From: Jiella soli
GTDB lineage: Bacteria > Pseudomonadota > Alphaproteobacteria > Rhizobiales > Rhizobiaceae
DNA: 64,000 bases
Reading direction: 5' to 3'
Assembly (NCBI RefSeq): GCF_020615385.1
Contig: NZ_JAJAVB010000025.1
Coordinates: 581,296-645,295 of the forward strand
In this document: piece by piece, positions 36,938-44,811 of the stretch
Numbering within the stretch: position 1 is the first letter of the stretch
Layout: every line of letters begins with the position of its first letter
Position numbers and translations under genes: made by a program
The notes under the pieces: generated by a model
Told to the model about the DNA's origin: nothing
What the model saw: the letters and a program-made list of their open reading frames with translations, nothing else
Database searches by the model: none

Positions 36938-38245
36938 TCAAAGGGCCGGCGCGGGAAGAAGCGCCGCATCTGGCTCGCCGAGCGTCTGCCCGACGAGAGA
37001 TCCGTCCGCGATCCCCGTCATTCTAGCGGAGACGATCGCGCCGGGGAGGCCTGCATCGACCCGGCAGAGGGTGAAGTCCTCGCAGCGGCCCACGCCCTCG
37101 CGCTCGACGAGGACGCTCTGGCAGGTGCCGACGCGGCGCTGGAGGTGGGCCGCATGGGCGGCCTCGCCGAGTGCCCGCAGCCGCGCGGCCCGCTCCTTGA
37201 CGACGGGCTTTTGCAATTGCGGCATCCGGGCGGCGGGCGTTCCGTCCCGCGGCGAGAACGGGAAGACGTGGAGGAAGGTCAGCCCGCATTCCTCGACGAG
37301 GTTGAGGGAGTTCTGAAACATCTCGTCGGTCTCGGTCGGAAAGCCGGCGATGATGTCGGCGCCGAAGACGATGTCGGGCCGCTTGGCGCGCATCTCGGCG
37401 CAGAAGCCGATCGCGTCGGCTCGCAGGTGCCGCCGCTTCATGCGCTTCAGGATCATGTCGTCGCCCGCCTGCAGCGACAGATGGAGATGCGGCATCAGTC
37501 GCCGCTCCGAGGCAACCGCCTCCACGAGCGCCGGGTCCGCCTCGACCGAATCGATCGAGGAAAGGCGCAGGCGGAGAAGGTGCGGCACGTGGCGCAGGAT
37601 CGCCTGCACGAGATCGCCGAGCCGCGGGGTCCCCGGGAGGTCGGCCCCCCAGCTGGTCATGTCGACGCCGGAGAGCACGACCTCGTTGTAGCCGCCGTCG
37701 ACGAGGCGCTTCACCTGGTCCACCGCGGCGCCCATCGGCACGGAGCGCGAATTGCCGCGGCCATAGGGGATGATGCAGAAGGTGCAGCGGTGGTCGCAGC
37801 CGTTCTGGATCTGCACGATCGCCCGCGCCCGGCCTTCGATCGCGTCGACCATGTGGCCGGCGGTCTCGGTGACGCTCATGATGTCGTTGACGCGCACCTT
37901 CTCTTCGGCCGAGACGCCGAAGTCGGGCAGTGCGCGATAGGCCTTTGCCGTGAGTTTCTCGTCATTGCCGATGACGGCGTCGACCTCGGCCATTTCGGCA
38001 AAGCGCGCGGGTTCGGTCTGCGCGGCGCAGCCGGTGACGACGATGCGCGCGCCCGGATTGTCGCGCCGCGCCCGGCGGATCTGCTGGCGCGCCTGGCGCA
38101 CCGCCTCGGCGGTCACCGCGCAGGTGTTGAAGACGATCGCGCTCTCGCCGCCGGCGCCGAGGCCGGCGGCCTCCGCCTCGCGCTTCATGATTTCCGCCTC
38201 ATAGGTGTTGAGGCGGCAGCCGAAGGTGACGACGTCGATGCCCAT
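36938..38245 (-). CDS. mtaB: tRNA N6-threonylcarbamoyladenosine-A37 methylthiotransferase
   Basis: Radical-SAM methylthiotransferase that adds a methylthio group to t6A37 of ANN-decoding tRNAs. In 435 residues, the N-terminal cluster cysteines are at 10 (FGCRLN), 42 (NTCAVT) and 73 (TGCAAQ). The radical-SAM triad is at 150, 154 and 157 (NGCDHRCTFCIIPYGRG). Other MtaB marks are LSGVDMTSWG, HLHLSLQAGDDMILKRMKRR, GADIIAGFPTET and a C-terminal TRAM-like region. Its ATG overlaps the dapF stop (TGATG), and ftsY follows after 19 bp, so dapF-mtaB-ftsY is one operon. Confidence 0.96.
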   Translation of the reverse strand: MGIDVVTFGCRLNTYEAEIMKREAEAAGLGAGGESAIVFNTCAVTAEAVRQARQQIRRARRDNPGARIVVTGCAAQTEPARFAEMAEVDAVIGNDEKLTAKAYRALPDFGVSAEEKVRVNDIMSVTETAGHMVDAIEGRARAIVQIQNGCDHRCTFCIIPYGRGNSRSVPMGAAVDQVKRLVDGGYNEVVLSGVDMTSWGADLPGTPRLGDLVQAILRHVPHLLRLRLSSIDSVEADPALVEAVASERRLMPHLHLSLQAGDDMILKRMKRRHLRADAIGFCAEMRAKRPDIVFGADIIAGFPTETDEMFQNSLNLVEECGLTFLHVFPFSPRDGTPAARMPQLQKPVVKERAARLRALGEAAHAAHLQRRVGTCQSVLVEREGVGRCEDFTLCRVDAGLPGAIVSARMTGIADGSLVGQTLGEPDAALLPAPAL

Positions 38246-39159
38246 CAGGCCGGTTCCGCGGCGGTCTCTTGGTCGCGCGTGAACGCGCCGGTCGCGGGGT
38301 CGAGCCGCCCCGACCACTCCCATTCGGCCGGGCCGGTCATGACGACGTGATCGTCGTCGCGCCAGTCGATCAGAAGGTCGCCGCCCGGCACGGTGACCGT
38401 CACGCTCCGGCCGGTGCGGCGCGTGCGCGCGGCCGAGACGGCGGCAGCGCAGGCCGCCGAGCCGCAAGCCTTGGTCAGGCCCACGCCGCGCTCCCAGGTG
38501 CGGATCGTCAGATGGTCGCGGCCGGTCACCTCCGCGATGGAGATATTGGCGCGGTCGGGAAAGATCGGGTGGTTCTCGAGGACCGGCCCGAAGCGGTCGA
38601 GCGCGAAGGACCAGACGTTCTCTCTTACCCAGAACACCGCATGCGGATTGCCCATCGAGACGACCGAGGGCGAATGCAGGACCGGCGCGTCGATCGGCCC
38701 GATCTGCAGTTCGATCGCGCGCGTGTCGCGGAATTCCTCGGCGAGCGGGATCTCGTCCCACGCGAAACGCGGCTTGCCCATGTCGACGGAGATCAGCCCG
38801 TCCTCGCGCTCCGAGGCGTTGAGGATACCGGCCCGGGTCTCGAACACGAAGTCGCGGCCGCCGGTTTCGGCCGCAAGGGCCTGGACGACGCAGCGCGTGC
38901 CGTTGCCGCAGGCGCCGGCCTCCGAGCCGTCGCGGTTGATGATCGCGACGAAGGCGTCGGTGCCGCTGGTGCGCGCGTCGTGGATCGCCATGATCTGGTC
39001 GAAGCGGGTGGCGGGGTCGCTTGCGAGGGCGCGCGCGGCCTCTGCCGATATGCGGGCCTTCGTGCCCCGCAGATCGGCGACCAGGATCTCGTTTCCGAGC
39101 CCGTTCATCCGCGCGAAGGGGATCGACGGGCCGGCCAAATGGTCGGCGCTGGCGCTCAT
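38245..39159 (-). CDS. dapF: Diaminopimelate epimerase
   Basis: Converts LL- to meso-diaminopimelate for lysine and peptidoglycan. The two catalytic cysteines are in [10 protein letters not shown] and [32 protein letters not shown] near the start and [11 protein letters not shown] are also typical. Length from the ATG at 39159 is 304 residues, slightly longer than the usual ~275-295; an upstream ATG at 39297 would add 46 residues without homology. First gene of the dapF-mtaB-ftsY operon; the CRISPR-like repeats lie 130 bp upstream. Confidence 0.95.
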   Translation of the reverse strand: MSASADHLAGPSIPFARMNGLGNEILVADLRGTKARISAEAARALASDPATRFDQIMAIHDARTSGTDAFVAIINRDGSEAGACGNGTRCVVQALAAETGGRDFVFETRAGILNASEREDGLISVDMGKPRFAWDEIPLAEEFRDTRAIELQIGPIDAPVLHSPSVVSMGNPHAVFWVRENVWSFALDRFGPVLENHPIFPDRANISIAEVTGRDHLTIRTWERGVGLTKACGSAACAAAVSAARTRRTGRSVTVTVPGGDLLIDWRDDDHVVMTGPAEWEWSGRLDPATGAFTRDQETAAEPA

Positions 39160-39289
39160 GCGCCCGTATATGGCCGATCCGGGCGTCGATTGAAAGGCGG
39201 GGAGCCGGTCCGAAACCTGCCGCCGGTCACCGAATGCATGTGATGGCGGCAGGAGGCCGGTTCCCCGCGCCGCAATCGGACGATGAGCC

Positions 39290-39513
39290 GGCGTCACGAC
39301 CGCCTCCGCGGGGGGAGATCCCGAGACGGGTGAGTTCCTGCCGTCGAAGTTTCAATCCACGCCTCCGCAGGGGAGGCGACTCCGCGTCCAGCTCGTCCAG
39401 GGCAAGCCTGTAATGTTTCAATCCACGCCTCCGCAGGGGAGGCGACAGTCGCCGGCCACCAGGATCGAGAGGCCGGTGACCGTTTCAATCCACGCCTCCG
39501 CAGGGGAGGCGAC
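39290..39513 (-). CRISPR. Orphan type I-C-like mini CRISPR array (3 intact repeats, 1 decayed)
   Basis: Three identical 32-bp repeats at 39349-39380, 39415-39446 and 39482-39513 are separated by two unrelated spacers of 34 bp (39381-39414) and 35 bp (39447-39481). On the minus strand the repeat starts GTCGCCTCCCCTGCGGAGGC and ends GTGGATTGAAAC, with a CGCCTCC/GGAGGCG stem. This is the classic type I-C form, so the array should be transcribed leftwards. A decayed half-repeat (GCCTCCGC then G-rich) at about 39290-39321 sits at the leader-distal end, as expected for a terminal repeat. No cas gene lies within 39 kb to the left or 24 kb to the right. Confidence 0.9.
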
Positions 39514-39791
39514 CGACTTAGCCTAAGTCACGGACAGTGCTGGCGAAAGGGGCAAGGCTGCGCGAACCGGGTCGGGCGGGGCCCTTCCGTCTGCCGATTG
39601 CCGATCGCGGGCGACGAAATCGTCAGTCGTTTCAAGGAGCCGGTGTCGGCGCGAGCCTCACGGGGATGGCCGGCACGCTTCCGGTTCGCGCGGCGGGCTC
39701 GGGCCCACGCTCCGGCAGATTCGCCGCCGGCGGCCATTTCGGCAAGTGCCGCCTTCTGGAGACCTGCCAGCCGAGGCCGGCGCGCTTCCCC
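39514..39791. other. Non-coding stretch right of the CRISPR array
   Basis: This would be the leader side of the array (minus-strand transcription). Two bases from the last repeat lies a perfect inverted repeat GACTTAG-C-CTAAGTC (39515-39529). The rest is GC-rich and not obviously AT-rich like a good leader. I see no gene in it; open frames here have no family-like sequence. Confidence 0.5.
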
Positions 39792-39820
39792 TTCCACCCG
39801 GCCGCCCTCCTGCCTATACT
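39792..39820 (+). promoter_or_regulatory. Putative sigma-70 promoter of hrcA
   Basis: TTCCAC-N17-TATACT, 30 bp before the hrcA ATG at 39850. The -10 is near consensus. I found no CIRCE element (TTAGCACTC-N9-GAGTGCTAA) here, so autoregulation by HrcA at this site is not supported. Confidence 0.5.
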
Positions 39821-39849
39821 CCGGCCATGACCAATCCCTGCCGATCGTC

Positions 39850-40962
39850 ATGACCGATTTGCGTATCTCCGCCAGTGACTTGGCCCAGGCGAGCCAGGGC
39901 GTCCTGGACGAGCGGGCGCGCGAGATCTTCCGGCTGATCGTCGAGAGCTATCTCGATCTCGGCGAGCCGGTCGGCTCGCGCATGCTGTCGAAGCTCCTGA
40001 CGAGCTCGCTCTCGCCGGCCTCCGTCCGCAACGTGATGAGCGATCTCGAAACGCTCGGGCTGATCTATGCGCCGCATGTCTCGGCCGGCCGGCTGCCGAC
40101 CGAGCTCGGCCTGCGCTTCTTCGTCGACGCCTTTCTCGAAGTCGGCGACCTCGCGCCCTCCGAACGCGATGAGATCGAGGAGAAGGTCCGGCTCGTCGGC
40201 GACGGCCGGCCGATGGATTCGCTGCTGACCGAGGCGAGCAATCTTCTCTCCGGCCTGTCGCGCGGCGCCGGCATCGTCCTGACCACCAAGTCCGATCTGC
40301 GGCTGAAGCATATCGAGTTCATCCGGCTGGAGCCGATGCGGGCGCTCGCGGTGCTCGTCGGCGAGAACGGCGAGGTCGAGAACCGGCTGTTCGACCTGCC
40401 GGCCGGGGTCACCGCCTCGCAGCTTCTGGAGGCGGCGAATTTCCTCAACGCCCACGTGGTCGGGCGCACGCTCTCGGAGGCCATGGAGCGGATCGCCCGG
40501 CTGAAGGGCGAGACGGCGACGGCGCTCGACAAGCTCTCGCAGGAAATGGTCGACAAGGGGCTCGCGGTCTGGTCCGGCGCCTCCACCGACCAGCCGGCCC
40601 GGCTGATCGTGCGCGGCCGCGCGAATCTTCTCGAAAACGTCACGGCGGCGGAGGATCTCGAACGCCTGCGGCTCCTGTTCGACGATCTCGAAACCAAGAG
40701 CGGCATCGTCGAGCTTCTCGGCCTCGCCGAGACCGGATCGGGCGTCAGGATCTTCATCGGCTCGGAGAACAAGCTGTTCTCGCTCTCCGGCTCATCCCTC
40801 GTGGTCGCGCCCTACAAGGGCGGCGGGGAGAGCGTGATCGGCGCGGTGGGGGTGATCGGGCCGACGCGGCTCAACTATCGCCGCATCGTGCCCATGGTCG
40901 ACTATACCGCCCGCATCGTCTCGCGCCTCATCGCGCGCGGCACGCCCTCCGGCAAGGCTTGA
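39850..40962 (+). CDS. hrcA: Heat-inducible transcription repressor HrcA
   Basis: Represses groESL (and sometimes dnaK) operons by binding CIRCE; GroEL modulates it. The 370-residue protein has the winged-helix N-terminus ([70 protein letters not shown]) and the C-terminal [20 protein letters not shown] and [18 protein letters not shown], all diagnostic. I use the ATG at 39850 (MTDLRISAS); upstream in-frame codons extend the frame without homology. It is followed by grpE after 223 bp of palindrome-rich DNA. Confidence 0.97.
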   Translation: MTDLRISASDLAQASQGVLDERAREIFRLIVESYLDLGEPVGSRMLSKLLTSSLSPASVRNVMSDLETLGLIYAPHVSAGRLPTELGLRFFVDAFLEVGDLAPSERDEIEEKVRLVGDGRPMDSLLTEASNLLSGLSRGAGIVLTTKSDLRLKHIEFIRLEPMRALAVLVGENGEVENRLFDLPAGVTASQLLEAANFLNAHVVGRTLSEAMERIARLKGETATALDKLSQEMVDKGLAVWSGASTDQPARLIVRGRANLLENVTAAEDLERLRLLFDDLETKSGIVELLGLAETGSGVRIFIGSENKLFSLSGSSLVVAPYKGGGESVIGAVGVIGPTRLNYRRIVPMVDYTARIVSRLIARGTPSGKA

Positions 40963-41060
40963 TTTCTCGCTCCCGCAATTCGATATGCCGCTGCGATAAC
41001 GCTTTCGTGCTGCAGGCTCGCCGCCGCCGGGATTAATCCGGCGCAGGGGACTGCGGCCAG

Positions 41061-41160
41061 TCGCATCGGACCGAGAATCGGGAACCGACTTTCGGAAATT
41101 CCGATGCGATACCGATAACTTGGAGCGTAGGACCCGAAGCTGAAGCGGGGTCCTGCGCTC
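41061..41160. repeat. Double inverted-repeat element between hrcA and grpE
   Basis: Two palindromes in tandem. The outer arms of the first are TCGCATCGGA (41061-41070) and TCCGATGCGA (41100-41109), perfect over 10 bp, with smaller CCGA/TCGG pairings inside. The second has arms GAGCGTAGGACCC (41123-41135) and GGGTCCTGCGCTC (41148-41160), one G-T mismatch in 13 bp, loop 12 nt. The style resembles the dispersed intergenic palindromic elements of Rhizobiales. The second hairpin ends 25 bp before grpE. Confidence 0.75.
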
Positions 41161-41185
41161 TTGAACTGAACGGGGTGACCAACGG

Positions 41186-41908
41186 ATGACCAGCGAGACC
41201 GGCAAACGCGAAGAAGACAAGTTCGCACAGAAGGGCGCCGGCGCGGCGGGCGCAGCGGCGGGATCCTACGCGGCCAACGCCAATGGCGACGAGGCGGATG
41301 GCGGCGAGGCCAGCGGCTTCGCCGACCAGGAAGCCGCGGCCGGCGCCGACCAGGAGCGGATCGCGGCGCTCGAAGCGGAGAATGCCGACGTCAAGGATCG
41401 CATGCTGCGGCTCGCCGCCGACATGGAGAATCTGCGTCGCCGCACCGAACGCGAGATCAAGGACGCGCGCACCTACGCGGTGACGGGCTTCGCCCGCGAG
41501 ATGTTGCAGGTGGCTGACAATCTGTCCCGTGCGCTGGAGGCCGTGCCGGCCGAGCATCGCTCCGACGAGGGATCGGGCCTGAAGGCGCTGATCGAGGGCG
41601 TCGAAGTGACCGAGCGCGGCCTGCTCTCCTCGCTGGAGAAGCATGGCGTCAGGAAGCTTGAGCCCGAGGGCCAGCGATTCGACCCGAACTTCCACCAGGC
41701 GATGTTCGAGGTGCCGAACCCGCAGGTGCCGAACAACACCGTCGTCCAGGTCGTCCAGGCCGGTTATGCGATCGGCGAGCGGGTGCTGCGCCCGGCCATG
41801 GTCGGCGTCGCCAAGGGCGGGCCGAAGCAGGCCGCCGGCGAGGCGAAGCCCGCGACGGCGGCGGAGACGCGCGAGGGCGCGGCGGACGAGTCCGACAGCG
41901 CGGCCTGA
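41186..41908 (+). CDS. grpE: Nucleotide exchange factor GrpE
   Basis: Releases ADP from DnaK in the heat-shock chaperone cycle. The 240-residue protein has an unstructured acidic N-terminus ([20 protein letters not shown]), the dimer coiled coil ([20 protein letters not shown]) and [15 protein letters not shown]. The C-terminal beta domain reads [20 protein letters not shown], then [20 protein letters not shown]. The hairpin just upstream may influence expression. The C-terminal tail is Ala-rich and longer than in E. coli. Confidence 0.97.
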   Translation: MTSETGKREEDKFAQKGAGAAGAAAGSYAANANGDEADGGEASGFADQEAAAGADQERIAALEAENADVKDRMLRLAADMENLRRRTEREIKDARTYAVTGFAREMLQVADNLSRALEAVPAEHRSDEGSGLKALIEGVEVTERGLLSSLEKHGVRKLEPEGQRFDPNFHQAMFEVPNPQVPNNTVVQVVQAGYAIGERVLRPAMVGVAKGGPKQAAGEAKPATAAETREGAADESDSAA

Positions 41909-41933
41909 GCCGGCGCGGCCGGAGCCGGGCGGC

Positions 41934-42800
41934 TCACGGCCAGGACGCGACGGCGCGAAAGAATGCGAGGAGGCGCCGGGCGAGTTCGTCCGGCGCCTCT
42001 TCTGCCATATGGTGGCCGCTGTCGATCGCGCCGCCTTCGAGGCTGCCGGTCCAAGGTTTCCAGATGGCGAGCGGGTCGCCGTAGAGCAGTTCGAGATCGT
42101 CGCGCTTTGACCACAGGCACAGGGTCGGGCAGGCGAGCCGCCGGCCGGCCGCCCGGTCCGCTGCGTCGTCGGCCCGGTCGAGGGTGAGGCTCACGCGATA
42201 GTCTTCGACCATGCCGTGGACGACCGCTGGATCCCGGATGGCGGCCTGGAAGTCGGCGAAGTTCTCCCTGCCCATCGCCTCCGGTGACCCGCCGTACCAT
42301 GCCTGCGGATCGGCAAGGATCGCGCGTTCCGGCTTTTCCGGCACGGCGAAGAAGAACCAGTGCCACCAGGCGCGGGCGAAATTCTCCGTGCACCGTTCCA
42401 GCGCCTCCAGGATCGGCACGCCGTCGAGGACGGCAAGCGCTGCAACGCGACCGGGATTGTCCATGGCGAGACGAAAGGCGGTGTAGGAGCCGCGGTCGTG
42501 GCCGACCACCGCGAAGCGCCGGTGGCCGAGCCGGGACATGAGTTCGGCAAGGGCCCGAGCCTTGGCGCGCTTCGACGATCCCGCATGATCCGCCGGCTGG
42601 AAGGAACCGCCGAAGCCCGGAAGGTCCAGGCAGATCACGGTGAACCCGGCAGCCGCAAGGATCGGCGCGACGAGGTGCCAGGTCGTGTGGGTTCGCGGAT
42701 GGCCGTGAAGGAGGAGCAGCGGCGGGCCCGAGCCGCCGCGGCGAAGCCGGATCTGCCCGTCCGAGATCGCGACGGTTTCCAGCTCGAATCCTTCGAACAT
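41934..42800 (-). CDS. Alpha/beta hydrolase, haloacetate-dehalogenase-like
   Basis: A 288-residue protein close in layout to fluoroacetate dehalogenase: the MFEGFE start, LLLLHGHPRTHTTW, nucleophile Asp102 in VVGHDRGSYTAFR, Asp126 in LAVLDGVPI, the halide pocket His-Trp in WWHWFFF (147-148), VEDYRVSLTLD and the catalytic His in DSGHHMAEEAPD. Known fluoroacetate dehalogenases have two carboxylate-binding Args (DRGxR); here the second is Tyr106, so haloacetate may not be the substrate. A related ester or epoxide hydrolase role is possible. The ATG at 42800 has GGAGAG upstream. Confidence 0.85.
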   Translation of the reverse strand: MFEGFELETVAISDGQIRLRRGGSGPPLLLLHGHPRTHTTWHLVAPILAAAGFTVICLDLPGFGGSFQPADHAGSSKRAKARALAELMSRLGHRRFAVVGHDRGSYTAFRLAMDNPGRVAALAVLDGVPILEALERCTENFARAWWHWFFFAVPEKPERAILADPQAWYGGSPEAMGRENFADFQAAIRDPAVVHGMVEDYRVSLTLDRADDAADRAAGRRLACPTLCLWSKRDDLELLYGDPLAIWKPWTGSLEGGAIDSGHHMAEEAPDELARRLLAFFRAVASWP

Positions 42801-42837
42801 GCCAGACTCTCCATGGGCGGGTCGATGCGGCAAAGGG

Positions 42838-43353
42838 CTACAGCAGCGATAGCTGGGCGCTGGGTGCGCCGGCCCTGTTTCCTTCGAGGCGCAGGAGGAA
42901 CGTCTTGGTCGGGAGCCCGCCACCGAAGCCGGTGAGCTGGCCGTTCGCGCCGATGACGCGGTGGCAGGGCAGGACGATCGGCAGCGGGTTCCTGCCGGCT
43001 GCAAGCCCCACCGCCCGGCTTGCCTCCGGCGCGCCGATCAAGGCCGCGACCTCGCCATAGCTGCGGGTCTCGCCATAGGGGATGTCCGCGAGGGCGTGCC
43101 AGACGCGCTCCTGGAAGGGCGAACCGCGAAAGCGCAGGGGCAAGTCGAAGCGACGCAGCTCCCCTGCAAAATACGCCTCGATCTGCCGTGCGGCCTCCGC
43201 GAAGGGGCCGTTATCGCGTCGCCAGCCGGGCTGCGGTCCGTCGGCCCCACGCCCGCCGGGAAATTTCAGGACCTGCAGTGCCGTCTCGTCCCCGGCGACC
43301 AGCAAGAGGCCGATGGGGCTCTCGACATAGGTGTATGACAATGGGGGCGCCAT
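42838..43353 (-). CDS. ogt: Methylated-DNA-protein cysteine methyltransferase
   Basis: Repairs O6-alkylguanine by accepting the alkyl group on a cysteine. The acceptor motif is IVLPCHRVIG with Cys130. Before it come FRGSPFQERVWHALADIPYG, ETRSYGEVAALIGAPEASRA and VGLAAGRNP, which is the helix-turn-helix and Asn-hinge; afterwards FGGGLPTKTFLLRLEG. With the ATG at 43353 it is 171 residues, the Ogt size without an Ada domain. An upstream start at 43437 would add 28 residues. Confidence 0.94.
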   Translation of the reverse strand: MAPPLSYTYVESPIGLLLVAGDETALQVLKFPGGRGADGPQPGWRRDNGPFAEAARQIEAYFAGELRRFDLPLRFRGSPFQERVWHALADIPYGETRSYGEVAALIGAPEASRAVGLAAGRNPLPIVLPCHRVIGANGQLTGFGGGLPTKTFLLRLEGNRAGAPSAQLSLL

Positions 43354-43477
43354 GCGTCCGGCCGCTCGGGAATTGAGGATCGTCTGGAATACATAGTTCG
43401 CCGGCTGCGGGGTGGAAGCCGGGGTCCCCGCCGGCATCCTGCAGCGTCGGACGCAGACTCGACCGGCGCGATATCGC

Positions 43478-44398
43478 TCAGAAGCGCGGCGGCTCTCGTC
43501 CCGCGGCGCGGCAGGCGGCGACGAGCGTGTTGGCCATCAGCATCGCGATGGTCATCGGACCGACGCCGCCGGGGACCGGCGTGATCGCGGCGGCCTTCTC
43601 GGCGGCCGAGGCGAAGTGGACATCGCCGACGAGCCGCGTCTTCGCGCTCCCATCCTCGCGCAGCCCCTTTTCCGGCGCCGCAATGCGGTTGATGCCGACA
43701 TCGATCACCACCGCGCCGTCCTTCACATAGTCGCCGGTGATCATCTGCGGCCGCCCGACTGCGGCGACCAGAATGTCGGCGGACCGGCAGACGGCGGCAA
43801 GATCCCTGGTGCGCGAATGGGCGATCGTCACGGTCGCATTGGCGGACAGGAGCAGTTGCGCCATCGGCTTGCCGACGATGTTGGAGCGGCCGACGACGAC
43901 GGCGGTCTTGCCCGACAGATCGTCGCCGAGGACGCTGCGGATCAGGAGCATCGAGCCGGCGGGCGTGCAGGGGACGAAAGCCTCGTCGACGGCTCCGGTC
44001 GACAGGAGGCCGACATTGACGAGATGGAAGCCGTCGACGTCCTTGGCCGCGTCGATCGCCTGGATCACCTTCGCCTCGTCGATCTGGACGGGCAGCGGCA
44101 GCTGCACCAGAATGCCGTGGATCCGAGGATCGGCGTTCAGCCTCGCCACCTCGGCGAGGAGCGCCGCTTCGGACGTATCCTCCGGCAGCTCGAACTTCTC
44201 GGAATGAAAACCGCATTCCGCGGCCATCTTCGCCTTGGAGGAAACATAGATCTGGCTGGCCGGGTCGGAGCCGACGATGACCACGGCGAGGCCGGGCGTC
44301 ACGCCGGCTTCGCTGGAGAGTGTCTGCGCTTGCGCCTTGACCCTGTCGATGATGGTCGCCGCGACGGCCTTGCCGTCGATCCGTCTTGCTTCTGCCAT
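43478..44398 (-). CDS. folD: Bifunctional methylenetetrahydrofolate dehydrogenase/cyclohydrolase
   Basis: Interconverts 5,10-methylene-, 5,10-methenyl- and 10-formyl-tetrahydrofolate with NADP. In 306 residues it has [19 protein letters not shown] with catalytic Lys55, [21 protein letters not shown] and [26 protein letters not shown] provides the Rossmann loop, and [17 protein letters not shown] ends the family signature. The ATG at 44398 follows GGGAGCGAG. It is transcribed alone, with a 413-bp upstream region. Confidence 0.97.
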   Translation of the reverse strand: MAEARRIDGKAVAATIIDRVKAQAQTLSSEAGVTPGLAVVIVGSDPASQIYVSSKAKMAAECGFHSEKFELPEDTSEAALLAEVARLNADPRIHGILVQLPLPVQIDEAKVIQAIDAAKDVDGFHLVNVGLLSTGAVDEAFVPCTPAGSMLLIRSVLGDDLSGKTAVVVGRSNIVGKPMAQLLLSANATVTIAHSRTRDLAAVCRSADILVAAVGRPQMITGDYVKDGAVVIDVGINRIAAPEKGLREDGSAKTRLVGDVHFASAAEKAAAITPVPGGVGPMTIAMLMANTLVAACRAAGREPPRF

Positions 44399-44811
44399 GT
44401 CGTCTCGCTCCCGAACGCTTGAGGGCGGTGCCGCAGACTTCATAGAGCAGCGGGGCCGGCAGAAGAAAGGGCGGGCGGACGAAGGCGCATCCGCTGATGC
44501 GCAGACGCCGGGCCGCCCGGGATTCGGTCCGCCTCCAGACGGCGAGGCAAGTGACGTTCGTCACAGCGCGCTGCAATTGCTTCGATTATTGTCCTCTCAT
44601 CGGCAGGAGCGAACCGCTCGCCGATCCCGATCATCCTGATACCGGCTCCGGGTCTGAGGCCGCCGGCATCGAGGCCATCTGCCGAAGAGTACTGCCCCGT
44701 CTCGACGGCACGATGCGGCGGGTCCCCGGTCTCTGGCCGGGGGCCCGCACATGATTCCCCTCCGAGCATGGCGTGCGCGCCGCGCGGCCGTTCCGCCGCT
44801 TCCTGTTCCCG
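44399..44811. other. Intergenic region with a CRP-like site
   Basis: Lies between folD and the histidine kinase gene, both on the minus strand. Besides the GTGA-N6-TCAC site at 44551 I see no gene: the open frames on both strands are Arg/Pro-rich, lack ribosome sites and look like chance frames in GC-rich DNA. Confidence 0.5.
44551..44564. promoter_or_regulatory. Candidate CRP-like operator upstream of folD
   Basis: GTGACGTTCGTCAC has perfect 6-bp arms around TT and fits the Crp core GTGA-N6-TCAC; the flanking A on each side extends the fit. It lies 150 bp upstream of folD. Any Crp/Fnr-family regulator with this specificity could use it; a chance palindrome is possible. Confidence 0.4.

Noticed and set aside
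39227-39488. Short minus-strand frames with repeated SPAEAWIET peptides
   Set aside because: They are translations of the CRISPR repeats, a common annotation artefact of type I-C arrays.
39514-39849. A CIRCE heat-shock operator before hrcA
   Set aside because: I searched by eye for TTAGCACTC-N9-GAGTGCTAA and found none; the palindrome at 39515 is different in sequence and spacing.
44440-44769. A 109-codon minus-strand frame between folD and the histidine kinase
   Set aside because: Arg/Pro-rich chance frame without a ribosome site or recognisable family.
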